In this document: positions 1 through 6,420 of the stretch, piece after piece
Numbering within the stretch: the stretch's first letter is position 1
How the letters are laid out: each line of letters opens with the position of its first letter
From: Sphingomonadales bacterium UBA6171
GTDB lineage: Bacteria > Pseudomonadota > Alphaproteobacteria > Sphingomonadales > Sphingomonadaceae
NCBI GenBank assembly: GCA_002422985.1
Contig: DITZ01000017.1
Location: 1-8,376, forward strand
Direction: 5' to 3'
Length of the DNA stretch: 8,376 bases
Position numbers and translations under genes: made by a program
Notes under the pieces: generated by a model
The model's input: only the letters and a program-made list of their open reading frames with translations
Told to the model about the DNA's origin: nothing
The model's database searches: none

Positions 1-186
1 GAGATGAACGCCGAGCAGCTGTGGGAGACGACGCTGGATACCAGCGCGCGGACGCTGTTGCAGGTGCAAGTGACGGATGCGGCGGAAGCCGGCGAGACGT
101 TTACCAAGCTGATGGGCGATGTCGTGGAGCCGCGGCGGGAGTTTATTCAGGATAATGCGCTATCGGTGGCGAACCTTGATATCTGA
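1..186 (+). CDS. gyrB: DNA gyrase subunit B, C-terminal end (partial)
   Basis: Only the last 61 codons are inside the window, and the reading frame is open at base 1. The encoded tail contains LWETTLD, LMGDVVEPRREFIQDNA and a final VANLDI, which is the characteristic C-terminus of GyrB. ParE, the topoisomerase IV paralogue, ends differently. GyrB is the ATPase subunit of DNA gyrase: with GyrA it introduces negative supercoils into DNA ahead of replication forks. This stretch is the end of the C-terminal GyrB/Toprim-associated domain, so the ATPase motifs are upstream of the window. The stop is TGA at 184-186. The next gene starts 13 bases later on the same strand with its own ribosome binding site and may be read from the same transcript. 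Confidence 0.95.
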   Translation, partial: EMNAEQLWETTLDTSARTLLQVQVTDAAEAGETFTKLMGDVVEPRREFIQDNALSVANLDI

Positions 187-199
187 GCAGGAGAATGTG

Positions 200-667
200 A
201 TGCGTTTGATTCTGAGCACTTTACTGTTGCTGGCATCGCCGGTGATGGCGCAGCAGAGCGATGGCGAGGCGGTGGAGGCGGCGGCGGAAGCGGCGCTGCG
301 GCAGCCGTTGAAGGATTTTGGTATCACCTCGGACAAGGCGCCGGCCCTGTTGCTGGCGGCGCAGGCGGATCCTTATGGGCTGAAGGGGCTGAAGGGCTGC
401 GCGGATTATCGGCGGGCGATTGCGGATCTGAACGAGGTGCTGGGGCCGGATGTGGATATGGCGCAGCCGGGCCGGCCGCTGTCTGGCCGGCTGGCGGAGG
501 CCGGGGCCGGCGCGGCGCTGGGGGCGGTGATACCGTTTCGCGGGCTGGTGCGCGAGGCGACCGGGGCGGCGGAAACGGAAAGGCGGTTGCGCGCGACGGT
601 GATAGCCGGCGGGGCGCGGCGCTCGTTTCTGAAGGGCTATGCCAAAGGGCGGGGGTGCAGGGTTTAG
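200..667 (+). CDS. Small exported protein of unknown function
   Basis: This gene encodes 155 residues. The ATG at 200 is chosen because AGGAG (189-193) lies 6 bases upstream; a longer frame from 119 would overlap gyrB and lacks such a site. Residues 1-16 form a signal peptide: a short basic start (MR), a leucine-rich core, then SPVMA with likely cleavage before QQ. The mature protein has an alanine-rich helix (about 22-34), a central ADYRRAIADLNEVLGPDVD segment (68-86), a glycine/alanine-rich hydrophobic stretch around 101-112 followed by IPFRGLVREATGA, and a basic C-terminus ending RGCRV. It has two cysteines, 67 and 153, which could form a disulfide in the periplasm. I recall similar unnamed proteins from other alphaproteobacteria but know of no assigned function. 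It may be co-transcribed with gyrB; the long hairpin just after its stop probably ends the transcript. Confidence 0.8.
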   Translation: MRLILSTLLLLASPVMAQQSDGEAVEAAAEAALRQPLKDFGITSDKAPALLLAAQADPYGLKGLKGCADYRRAIADLNEVLGPDVDMAQPGRPLSGRLAEAGAGAALGAVIPFRGLVREATGAAETERRLRATVIAGGARRSFLKGYAKGRGCRV

Positions 668-725
668 AGCGGCTTTTCGACGCTATTGACCCGGCTTGAC
701 GGGTCAATAGGGGTCGAAAAGCGCT
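668..725. terminator. Long bidirectional hairpin between convergent genes
   Basis: Two stacked perfect 10-base arms pair across the site: 672-681 with 713-722 (GCTTTTCGAC / GTCGAAAAGC) and 683-692 with 701-710 (CTATTGACCC / GGGTCAATAG). A 1 versus 2 base internal bulge separates them and the loop is 8 bases (693-700). Three more pairs (668-670 with 723-725) can form outside a one-base bulge. The structure fills the whole gap between the stop of the exported-protein gene (667) and the stop of the convergent PuuD-like gene (726-728). The T-run and A-run in the outer arms make it near symmetric, so it could end transcription from both sides. Its terminator role is inferred from position and structure. 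Confidence 0.75.
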
Positions 726-1316
726 TTAGACGCCGCCCAGCCAGCCCTGGCTGACCATGCAGTAGAGCATGGGGAGGCTGAGGACGGTGTTGGTGCGGCT
801 GAAGAGCATGGCGGTGGTGGCGGCTTTGGCTTTGACTTCGGGGGTGGCGTCCACGAGGCCCAGCGCCTTTTTTTGGTTGGGCCAGATCACGAACCAGACG
901 TTGAAGGCCATGATGAGGGCGAGCCACATGCCCAGACCGATGACACGGGCGCCGGGTTGCAGCGTGAGGGCTTCGATGAGATAGCCCGACAGCATGGCGA
1001 CGATGAGACCGGTGAGCACGGTGAAGGCGGCGGCCCAGCGGAACCAGAACAGCGCTTCGGGGGCGATATATTTGGAAACGCCGGGTTTCAGCTCGGCGGG
1101 CACCTTGGGCATGGTGGGGATCTGCACGAAGTTGAAATAATAGAGGAGCCCGATCCACATGATGCCGCAGAGCACATGCAGGAAGCGGAAGAAGCCGTTG
1201 GTGAACTGTGCACCGTTCTGCTGCATCATGTCGCCATAGAAGCCGAAGAGCACAACCAGCAGCAGCACGACACCCAGCAGCACGGCATAGGTGAGATTTC
1301 CCAGAAGCTTGGCCAT
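726..1316 (-). CDS. PuuD-like (urate hydroxylase N-terminal domain) membrane protein
   Basis: The protein has 196 residues. It resembles the membrane domain of PuuD, the urate hydroxylase family (Urate_ox_N, formerly DUF989). Five probable membrane segments lie at about 9-27, 42-62, 91-113, 124-145 and 165-188. Supporting landmarks are RFLHVLCGIMWIG (44-56, with H47 a possible metal or heme ligand), FNVWFVIWPNQKK (138-150) and SRTNTVLSLPML (163-174). Full PuuD proteins carry a C-terminal cytochrome c domain. This one ends after the membrane part and has no CxxCH motif, so urate oxidation is not established; a small heme membrane protein or respiratory accessory role is equally possible. The start is strongly supported: GGAGGGG (1324-1330) lies 7 bases upstream of the ATG, with a good promoter further up. 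No purine-breakdown genes are seen nearby. Family call fairly confident, function not. Confidence 0.75.
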   Translation of the reverse strand: MAKLLGNLTYAVLLGVVLLLVVLFGFYGDMMQQNGAQFTNGFFRFLHVLCGIMWIGLLYYFNFVQIPTMPKVPAELKPGVSKYIAPEALFWFRWAAAFTVLTGLIVAMLSGYLIEALTLQPGARVIGLGMWLALIMAFNVWFVIWPNQKKALGLVDATPEVKAKAATTAMLFSRTNTVLSLPMLYCMVSQGWLGGV

Positions 1317-1350
1317 TTGCGGACCCCTCCAATATCATTTGCGGGCGGCT

Positions 1351-1379
1351 GATATAGCCCCCGTCCATCTTTGTGCCAA
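1351..1379 (-). promoter_or_regulatory. Sigma-70-type promoter for the PuuD-like gene
   Basis: Read on the minus strand, TTGGCA (1379-1374; 5 of 6 against TTGACA) and TATATC (1356-1351; 4 of 6 against TATAAT) are separated by exactly 17 bases. Transcription would start near 1344, giving a leader of about 28 bases that holds the GGAGGGG ribosome binding site. It is the best promoter match I saw in the window. Its -35 box lies just beyond 1371, which argues against starting the divergent transporter gene at the TTG there. Confidence 0.55.
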
Positions 1380-1427
1380 AAGGGCGGCCCGCTTGCAACA
1401 TTCAACGCGCGTCCATTATGGCAGGCT

Positions 1428-2297
1428 ATGCGCGCCGGGCCGATCCTTGTCTATGTGAGCGGCGTGGCATTTTTCTGCGTGATGGATGCGGTGATGAAGC
1501 ATCTGGTGGGAACGCATCCGGCGATCATGGCGACCTTCTGGCGCTATGTGATGGCGATCATCTTCATCCTGCCCTTCTGGTGGCGCGAGGGCTGCCCGGC
1601 GGTGAAGCGTTCGGGCCTGCCGGTGAACATGCTGCGCGGCATCACGATTGCGGTGTCGGCGGTGCTGTTTTTCTGGTCGCTTTCCATCCTGCCGCTGGCG
1701 GAAGTCGTGACGATTGCCTTTATCGCGCCGCTGCTGATTCCGCCGCTGGCCGCGCTGATTATCGGGGAGCGGATGGAGCGGGGGAGCGTGCTGGCCGGGC
1801 TGTTGGGCTTTCTGGGCGTGATCGTGGCGGTGGGGTTTGACTGGCGGGGCGTGGGCGAGGAGCGGTTGCTGGCGGTGGGGGCGGCGCTGCTGGCGGCCCT
1901 GGCCTATGCGCTGACCATCGTGTTCACGCGGATGCGGGCGGCGGCGGACGGGCCTTCCATCCTGAGCCTGCTGGGGGCGCTGTTTCCGATCGCCATCATT
2001 GGCCCGGTGATGCTGTGGATGGTGCCGGCAGGCGAGCGGCTGCCGACGATGGCGACGCTGCCCTGGTTTTTTGCCGCGGGGCTGACGGGGGCGGTGGCGT
2101 TGCAGTTCATCGCGCGGGCCTATGCGCGGGCAGAGGCGCAGATTCTGGCGCCGTTTGAATATACGGCGCTGTTCTGGGCCTCGCTGATCGGCTGGCTGTT
2201 TTTTGCCGAGCCGGTGGCGCCGCGCACCTGGGCGGGGGCGGCGATCATCATCACCGCCTGTTTGTGGCAGACGCGACAGAGCGTGAAGGCGGCCTGA
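1428..2297 (+). CDS. EamA/DMT-family inner-membrane transporter
   Basis: The protein has 289 residues, the usual length for the drug/metabolite transporter (EamA) family, which has ten membrane helices as two five-helix EamA repeats. About ten hydrophobic segments are visible. The first half ends with the family-typical stretch LPLAEVVTIAFIAPL (around 87-101) followed by an IGER turn (about 112-115). The second half has the matching AQILAPFEYTALFW and a FAEP turn. Substrate cannot be inferred; relatives export amino acids, nucleosides or other metabolites. A frame extends back to a TTG at 1371, but those 19 codons have atypical AT-rich third positions, no ribosome binding site, and overlap the divergent promoter, so the ATG at 1428 is preferred. 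That ATG also lacks a clear binding site; CATTAT at 1414-1419 could be a -10 box giving a leaderless message. The upstream neighbour is divergent. Confidence 0.85.
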   Translation: MRAGPILVYVSGVAFFCVMDAVMKHLVGTHPAIMATFWRYVMAIIFILPFWWREGCPAVKRSGLPVNMLRGITIAVSAVLFFWSLSILPLAEVVTIAFIAPLLIPPLAALIIGERMERGSVLAGLLGFLGVIVAVGFDWRGVGEERLLAVGAALLAALAYALTIVFTRMRAAADGPSILSLLGALFPIAIIGPVMLWMVPAGERLPTMATLPWFFAAGLTGAVALQFIARAYARAEAQILAPFEYTALFWASLIGWLFFAEPVAPRTWAGAAIIITACLWQTRQSVKAA

Positions 2298-2535
2298 CCT
2301 GCCTCCTGATTGGCACCATTTTGGAGCGGTGTGCGTTTCCCGAGGGGACGGACGCCTGAAGCGATGCAGATTCTGGCTTCGCTGGCCGGTGGGGCCGGTG
2401 CGCGGATCATCGTGATCGTGAAAGCGCGGCTCCCAGATAAGACCAGCGCACAGGCAATCAGCTCTCCGCCATTGCGCACAGGCTGCCAACGCCTTCCGGC
2501 CATGAAGGAGTCCGGACCCCGGCAGTGCTGTCTGC
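2298..2535. other. Intergenic gap between convergent transporter and ubiB genes, no gene found
   Basis: These 238 bases lie between the transporter stop and the ubiB stop. I see no credible coding sequence on either strand. The small structures present are a 5+3+5 dyad GATCATCGTGATC (2405-2417), a hairpin CCTTC/GAAGG (2492-2496 with 2504-2508), and the 8-base palindrome GTCCGGAC (2510-2517). The last two lie just downstream of ubiB and could contribute to ending its transcript, but neither has a convincing T-run. Confidence 0.45.
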
Positions 2536-4068
2536 TCAGAACAGCCAGCCGCCCAGTGCCATGGCGCCTGCACCCAGTGCCGCGCCCAGCAGCAGGGCGG
2601 GCCAGCGGGAGGGCCGGGGTTCGGGGAGCGGGGGCAAGGGCGGCAGTGGCGGGGCGGCGGATTCGACCGGCAACTGCGCCAGGAAACGCTGCGCCAGCCG
2701 GGGGAGCGCGCGCAGCAGCCGGACATTGCTGATGATGGCGTCTGCGGCCTTCGCCTCCGGCCCCAGCTCGTCGCGGATCCAGCGCTTCACATAGGGGCTG
2801 GCGGCCTCCCACATATTGATGTCCGGGTCCAGCGACAGCGCCACGCCCTCCACCATCACCATGGTTTTCTGCAGCAGCAGCAGGTGCGGCTGCACCACCA
2901 TGTCAAACTGGCGGGTGATGGCGAACAGCCCGTCCAGCAGCCCGCCCACGCTGATATCGGCGGCGTTGCGGCCACGGATCGGCTCCCCCACGGCCCGGAG
3001 CGCGGTGGCAAAGGCCGCCATGTCATGGTGCGGCGGCACATAGCCGGCTTCGAAATGCACCTCGGCCACGCGGGCATAATTACCCACCAGCAGGCCATAG
3101 AGGATTTCCGCGAGATAGACGCGCGCCCGCCGATCCAGCCGGCCCATGATGCCGAAATCGATCAGCACCAGATCGCCATTGGCCGTCAGCAACATATTGC
3201 CCTGATGCAGATCGGCATGGAAAAAACCCGCGCCGATCGCCTGGGAGAGAAAGCCGTGCACCAGCGTGCGCGCCAGCCGCGGCCGGTCCACGCCCATCGC
3301 GGCGAGCCTGGCCTGATCGGTCAGTTTCACGCCGTCGATCCAGTCCAGCGCCAGGGTGCGCCGGGTTGTCAGATCCCATTGCACGTCGGGCACGCGCACG
3401 CCCGGTTCGCCGCGCACGGCATCGGCCAGCTCGCTGGCGTTGCCCGCCTCGCGCCGCAGATCCAGCTCGGCCATGGTCCATTGGCGGAAGCTCTCGATGA
3501 CGATGCGCGGCTTCAGCCGCGCGACGTCTCCGCCCAGCCGCTCCAGCCGCGCGGCGGCCCAGGCATAGCTTTTGAGCGCGCGCTCGAACGCATCCTCGAC
3601 GCCGGGCCGCAGCACTTTCAGCGCCACCACCCGGCCATCGTGCCGCGTCGCCTTGTGCACCTGCGCGATGGAGGCTGAACCCGCCGGCACGCGCTCGATC
3701 GTGCTGAAATGTGCCCGCCAGCCGCCGGGGAGCGCGGCCTCTATCACGGCCTCCACCGCTTCCCAGGGGGCGGGCGGCAGATCATCCTGCAGGGCGCGCA
3801 GGTCTTCAGCGGCCCGCGCGCCGACCAGATCGGGCCGGGTGGCCAGCGCCTGCCCCAGCTTCACCGCCGCCGGGCCGCAGGCTTTCAGGCCGTCGGCAAA
3901 ATCCGGCTCCAGCGGCGCATGGGTGCCCAGCCGCAGCAGCCGGGCGGCCAGCCGTGCCATGCCGGGCATTTCCGCATGGGTTTCAAACGGCCGCAGCGCG
4001 CCGTGCCGCGCCAGTTGGCGGGCATCTCCCAACAGGCGTGCGGCGTGGCCCAGCTCCGTCAGCCCCAA
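2536..4068 (-). CDS. ubiB: UbiB, atypical kinase/ATPase of ubiquinone synthesis (ABC1/ADCK/Coq8 family)
   Basis: The protein has 510 residues. UbiB is a membrane-bound ABC1/ADCK-family atypical kinase or ATPase needed for ubiquinone synthesis; it is thought to help extract or present lipid intermediates. Older records call it a 2-polyprenylphenol 6-hydroxylase, a hydroxylation now assigned to other Ubi proteins. Family motifs are intact: KLGQ (70-73, the KxGQ motif), the alanine/serine loop SASIAQVHKA (131-140), the ATP lysine in ALKV (K151), ELDLRREAGN (201-210), HADLHQGN (284-291) and metal-binding DFG (304-306). The tail has a proline-rich linker (about 472-486) and a final hydrophobic helix (about 490-510) that anchors it to the inner membrane. 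The start is TTG, 5 bases after the ubiE stop, with GGAAGG (4079-4084) inside the end of ubiE serving as the ribosome binding site. This implies an operon with ubiE and perhaps translational coupling. Confidence 0.93.
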   Translation of the reverse strand: MGLTELGHAARLLGDARQLARHGALRPFETHAEMPGMARLAARLLRLGTHAPLEPDFADGLKACGPAAVKLGQALATRPDLVGARAAEDLRALQDDLPPAPWEAVEAVIEAALPGGWRAHFSTIERVPAGSASIAQVHKATRHDGRVVALKVLRPGVEDAFERALKSYAWAAARLERLGGDVARLKPRIVIESFRQWTMAELDLRREAGNASELADAVRGEPGVRVPDVQWDLTTRRTLALDWIDGVKLTDQARLAAMGVDRPRLARTLVHGFLSQAIGAGFFHADLHQGNMLLTANGDLVLIDFGIMGRLDRRARVYLAEILYGLLVGNYARVAEVHFEAGYVPPHHDMAAFATALRAVGEPIRGRNAADISVGGLLDGLFAITRQFDMVVQPHLLLLQKTMVMVEGVALSLDPDINMWEAASPYVKRWIRDELGPEAKAADAIISNVRLLRALPRLAQRFLAQLPVESAAPPLPPLPPLPEPRPSRWPALLLGAALGAGAMALGGWLF

Positions 4069-4073
4069 GGCGA

Positions 4074-4814
4074 TCAGACCTTCCAGCCAGAGTGGATGGC
4101 GACCGCGCCACCCAGAATCGGCGTCACCTGCACGCGCCGGAAGGCGGCGTCTGTCACCATGCGGGCGAAGTCCGGCATTTTCGGGAAGCGGCGGATGGAT
4201 TCCACCAGATATTGATAGGCTTCCTGGTCGCCAGCGACGATGCCGCCGATTTTCGGCACCAGCTGCATCGAATAGGCATCATAGAGCCGGGCGAAGCCGG
4301 GCCATTGGGTGCTGGAAAACTCCAGGCAGTGGAAGCGCCCGCCCCATTTCAGCACCCGGTGAATGTCGCGCAGCGCTTTGGGGATGTCGGTGACGTTGCG
4401 GATGCCAAAGGCGATGGTGACGGCGTCAAAGCCGGCGTCGGCAAAGGGCATGGCCTCTGCATTGGCGACCGTGAAGATCAGCCCCTCGATGCCCATCTTG
4501 GCCGCGCGGCGCTCGCCCTCGGCCAGCATCGCGGGGTTGATGTCGGCCACCGTCACCTTCGCGCCGCGCCTTGCCATGCGAAAGGCAATGTCGCCGGTGC
4601 CGCCGGCCAGATCGAGGATGGCCTCGCCCGGCAGCGGCTTCACGCCGGCGACGAACTGATCCTTCCACAGCCGGTGCATGCCGCCCGACATCAGATCATT
4701 CATCAGATCATAGCGGGCGGCGACGCGGGCAAAAATCTCGCCCACGGCTTTTGTCTTTTCCTCCGGCGCCACGTCGCGGAATCCAAGGCTGACAGTCTCT
4801 TGCGGCATATCCAT
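4074..4814 (-). CDS. ubiE: Ubiquinone/menaquinone C-methyltransferase UbiE
   Basis: The protein has 246 residues. UbiE is a cytosolic SAM-dependent methyltransferase that adds the ring C-methyl group in ubiquinone synthesis (2-polyprenyl-6-methoxy-1,4-benzoquinol) and also in menaquinone synthesis where that pathway exists. A Rossmann-type fold is indicated by motif I DLAGGTGD (68-75) and acidic D91, expected to bind the SAM ribose. Both UbiE signatures are present: YDLMNDLMSGGMHRLWK (35-51) and AFGIRNVTD (135-143). The length is normal. The ATG at 4814 is chosen over the in-frame ATG two codons later because AGGAG (4821-4825) sits 6 bases upstream. It is the first gene of a ubiE-ubiB operon, divergent from mutM with 72 bases between the starts. 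In many alphaproteobacteria coaBC and dut follow ubiB; here they do not. Confidence 0.96.
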   Translation of the reverse strand: MDMPQETVSLGFRDVAPEEKTKAVGEIFARVAARYDLMNDLMSGGMHRLWKDQFVAGVKPLPGEAILDLAGGTGDIAFRMARRGAKVTVADINPAMLAEGERRAAKMGIEGLIFTVANAEAMPFADAGFDAVTIAFGIRNVTDIPKALRDIHRVLKWGGRFHCLEFSSTQWPGFARLYDAYSMQLVPKIGGIVAGDQEAYQYLVESIRRFPKMPDFARMVTDAAFRRVQVTPILGGAVAIHSGWKV

Positions 4815-4886
4815 GCTGCACTCCTAGCGCAGGCGCGCGCGCGGTGCCACCTAGCGCGGGCCGGCGCTTAATGCCACAGCATCGCC
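4815..4886. promoter_or_regulatory. Divergent ubiE / mutM intergenic region
   Basis: This 72-base spacer must hold the start signals for both genes. It contains the ubiE ribosome binding site (4821-4825, minus), a run of alternating GC (4833-4842), and a direct repeat CCTAGCGC (4823-4830 and 4850-4857). On the plus strand CTTAAT (4867-4872) could be a -10 box; transcription would then begin about 8 bases before the mutM ATG, which has no visible ribosome binding site. I found no good -35 box for either direction, so promoter positions are uncertain. Confidence 0.35.
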
Positions 4887-5714
4887 ATGCCCGAGCTTCC
4901 CGAAGTTGAAACCGTTGTGCGCGGCCTGCGCCCCGTGCTGGAAGGGCAGCGCCTGGCCGCTGTTGTCGCGCGGCGGCCCGATCTGCGCTGGCCGCTGCCG
5001 GCCGATCTTGGCCAGCGGCTGACGGGGGCGACCGTCACCCGGCTGCACCGGCGGGCGAAATATGCGCTGCTGGACAGTGATCGCGGCGATACGCTGATCC
5101 TGCACCTCGGCATGTCGGGCAAGGTGCGGCCGCTCGACGGTGAGCCGGGCGTCCATGATCATGTAATCATCCGCACCGAACGGACAGCACTCGCCTATCA
5201 TGATCCGCGCCGATTCGGCTCCATGCATCTGGTGCCGACCGTGGCGCTGGGGCTGCATCCGCTGCTGGCCGGGCTGGGACCGGAGCCGCTGTCCGACGAG
5301 TTCAGCGGTGCGGTGCTGGCGGCGCGCGCGAAGGGGCGGAACATAGCGTTGAAAGCGCTGATTCTGGACCAGAAGCTGGTGGCCGGCATCGGCAACATCT
5401 ATGCCTGCGAGGCGCTGTTCCGGGCCGGCCTGCACCCGGAAGCGAAAGCTGGCGAGGTGGCGCCGATGCGCTTCCACCGGCTGGCGGACGCCATTCGCGC
5501 GGTGCTGGCAGAGGCGATTGCGGCGGGCGGATCGACGCTCAGGGATCATGCGCAGGTGTCGGGCGAGCTGGGCTATTTCCAGCATCGCTTTCAGGTCTAT
5601 GGGCAGGCGGGCAGGCCCTGCCCGCGGTGCGGCACGCCGATTCGGCGCATTATCCAGTCCGGCCGGTCGAGTTTCTGCTGCCCGGCGTGCCAGCAAATCG
5701 GGGGCCAGTCTTGA
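4887..5714 (+). CDS. mutM: Formamidopyrimidine-DNA glycosylase (MutM/Fpg)
   Basis: The protein has 275 residues. MutM is a bifunctional glycosylase/AP lyase that removes 8-oxoguanine and formamidopyrimidines from DNA in base excision repair. After Met removal the catalytic N-terminal proline (P2) and E3 are in place in MPELPEVETV. K58 in RRAKYALL is the conserved beta-hairpin lysine. M76 (LGMSGK) and the R-R-F at 108-110 (YHDPRRFG) are the residues that probe the base and fill the void. DQKLVAGIGNIYACE (161-175) is the helix-two-turn-helix. The C-terminal zinc finger is C245-x2-C248 and C265-x2-C268, with an extra adjacent C264. This pattern fits Fpg rather than Nei. The gene lies just upstream of rpsT and dnaA, as I recall for several alphaproteobacteria. 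No clear ribosome binding site precedes the ATG, so initiation may be leaderless or weak. Confidence 0.96.
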   Translation: MPELPEVETVVRGLRPVLEGQRLAAVVARRPDLRWPLPADLGQRLTGATVTRLHRRAKYALLDSDRGDTLILHLGMSGKVRPLDGEPGVHDHVIIRTERTALAYHDPRRFGSMHLVPTVALGLHPLLAGLGPEPLSDEFSGAVLAARAKGRNIALKALILDQKLVAGIGNIYACEALFRAGLHPEAKAGEVAPMRFHRLADAIRAVLAEAIAAGGSTLRDHAQVSGELGYFQHRFQVYGQAGRPCPRCGTPIRRIIQSGRSSFCCPACQQIGGQS

Positions 5715-5739
5715 CGAAAAGGGCCGATGGGGCTATCCG
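5711..5739 (+). promoter_or_regulatory. rpsT: Candidate rpsT promoter
   Basis: TTGACG (5711-5716; 5 of 6 against TTGACA) overlaps the mutM stop and is followed after exactly 17 bases by TATCCG (5734-5739; first three bases of TATAAT only). Transcription would start near 5746, leaving a leader of about 56 bases before rpsT. A bulged hairpin, GGG-CGATGG paired with CCATCG-CCC (5721-5730 with 5758-5766), overlaps this region. The -10 match is poor, so this is tentative. Confidence 0.35.
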
Positions 5740-5801
5740 CGCCTCCTTTCCGGCGGGCCATCGCCCGGCTGGCCGTTCAGTTTTGGAGCTTTGGTAGATT
5801 T

Positions 5802-6065
5802 ATGGCGAACACCCCGCAGGCCGAAAAGCGCATCCGTCGCAACGAGCGTCGCGCTGCTGTGAACAAGGCGCGCGTGTCGCGGATCCGCACCCAACTGAAG
5901 AAGGTCGAATCGGCCATCACCGCTGGCGACAAATCGGCCGCGCAACTGGCGTTGCAGGCGGCGCAGCCGGAACTGATGCGCGGCGTGTCCAAGGGCGTGG
6001 TTCACAAGAATACCGCCTCGCGCAAGATCGCGCGGCTGACCAAGCGCGTCGCCGCTATCGCCTGA
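5802..6065 (+). CDS. rpsT: Small ribosomal subunit protein bS20
   Basis: The protein has 87 residues, the normal length for bS20, which binds 16S rRNA early in 30S subunit assembly. It starts MANTPQAEKRIRRNERR and is rich in lysine and arginine, with the family-typical VSKGVVHKNTASRKIARLTKR near its C-terminus; the fold is a three-helix bundle. The frame is open back to 5727, but the extra 25 residues do not look like bS20. The ATG at 5802 gives the canonical MANTP start. GGAG (5785-5788) lies 13 bases upstream, which is longer than ideal spacing. The gene follows mutM by 87 bases and precedes dnaA by 705 bases on the same strand. Confidence 0.97.
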   Translation: MANTPQAEKRIRRNERRAAVNKARVSRIRTQLKKVESAITAGDKSAAQLALQAAQPELMRGVSKGVVHKNTASRKIARLTKRVAAIA

Positions 6066-6073
6066 CAGGATTC

Positions 6074-6102
6074 GCCGCGCGGGCCGGTGCGGTTCGCGCG
6101 GC
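6074..6102 (+). terminator. GC-rich stem-loop just after rpsT, weak terminator candidate
   Basis: GCCGCGCG (6074-6081) pairs perfectly with CGCGCGGC (6095-6102) around a 13-base loop, starting 9 bases after the rpsT stop. No T-run follows, so it may stabilise the 3' end or assist Rho rather than terminate by itself. A second pairing, GGGGAA (6141-6146) with TTCCCC (6166-6171), encloses the palindrome GGCCGCGGCC (6150-6159). Confidence 0.4.
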
Positions 6103-6180
6103 CGGAACGGCGCTCTGCGCCCTGCGGATGATGCAGGACGGGGGAAAACGGCCGCGGCCCTGATGTTCCCCGGGTCGCGC

Positions 6181-6420
6181 GTCATATAAGTTTAATTGAT
6201 TTGTCACAGGCCGCTTGTTGCGGCCTTTGTCGATTCTGCGTCTGCTAACAACAGGTTGGGTGCTATTATCGCCTTTGCATCGTTGCTGCGATTCGCATTT
6301 ATGTCATATTTTCATGATGATAAGTGCTAGCATTATCAAGCTCTTGGCAAAATCGCGGTGTTTTTCCGCGCCTTGGCCTGTCAATCGAATTATTTGCAGT
6401 TTGATGAAATTCCCGGCCTT
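6181..6420 (+). promoter_or_regulatory. AT-rich island upstream of dnaA
   Basis: By hand count these 240 bases are about 44% GC, dropping to about 30% at 6301-6340, while the next 60 bases (6421-6480) are about 67% GC. I see no credible gene in it. It is the natural place for the dnaA promoter; a loose candidate is TTGCTG (6283-6288), an 18-base spacer, then TATTTT (6307-6312). It could instead be a DNA unwinding element. However, I find no match to the DnaA box TTATCCACA better than 7 of 9 (TTATCATCA on the minus strand, 6323-6315). Confidence 0.45.
6208..6230 (+). terminator. Terminator-like hairpin between rpsT and dnaA
   Basis: AGGCCGC (6208-6214) pairs perfectly with GCGGCCT (6220-6226) around a 5-base loop, followed by TTTGT. 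It sits at the edge of an AT-rich tract, 143 bases after the rpsT stop. This is the best intrinsic-terminator candidate for rpsT, though the T-run is short. If so, dnaA must have its own promoter downstream. Confidence 0.5.

Noticed and set aside
471..491. GCCGGCC / GGCCGGC hairpin inside the exported-protein gene
   Set aside because: It falls inside a coding region of very high GC where such pairings arise by chance, and no regulatory context supports it.
1371..1427. TTG start for the transporter at 1371
   Set aside because: No ribosome binding site, atypical third-position composition, and overlap with the divergent promoter; the ATG at 1428 is preferred.
1416..2726. 436-residue open frame antisense to the transporter and gap
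   Set aside because: Low-complexity Arg/Pro/His composition typical of a shadow frame; the plus-strand EamA protein explains the region.
3711..4871. 386-residue plus-strand open frame opposite ubiE and ubiB
   Set aside because: Composition is biased and no motif is visible, whereas UbiE and UbiB motifs on the minus strand are complete.
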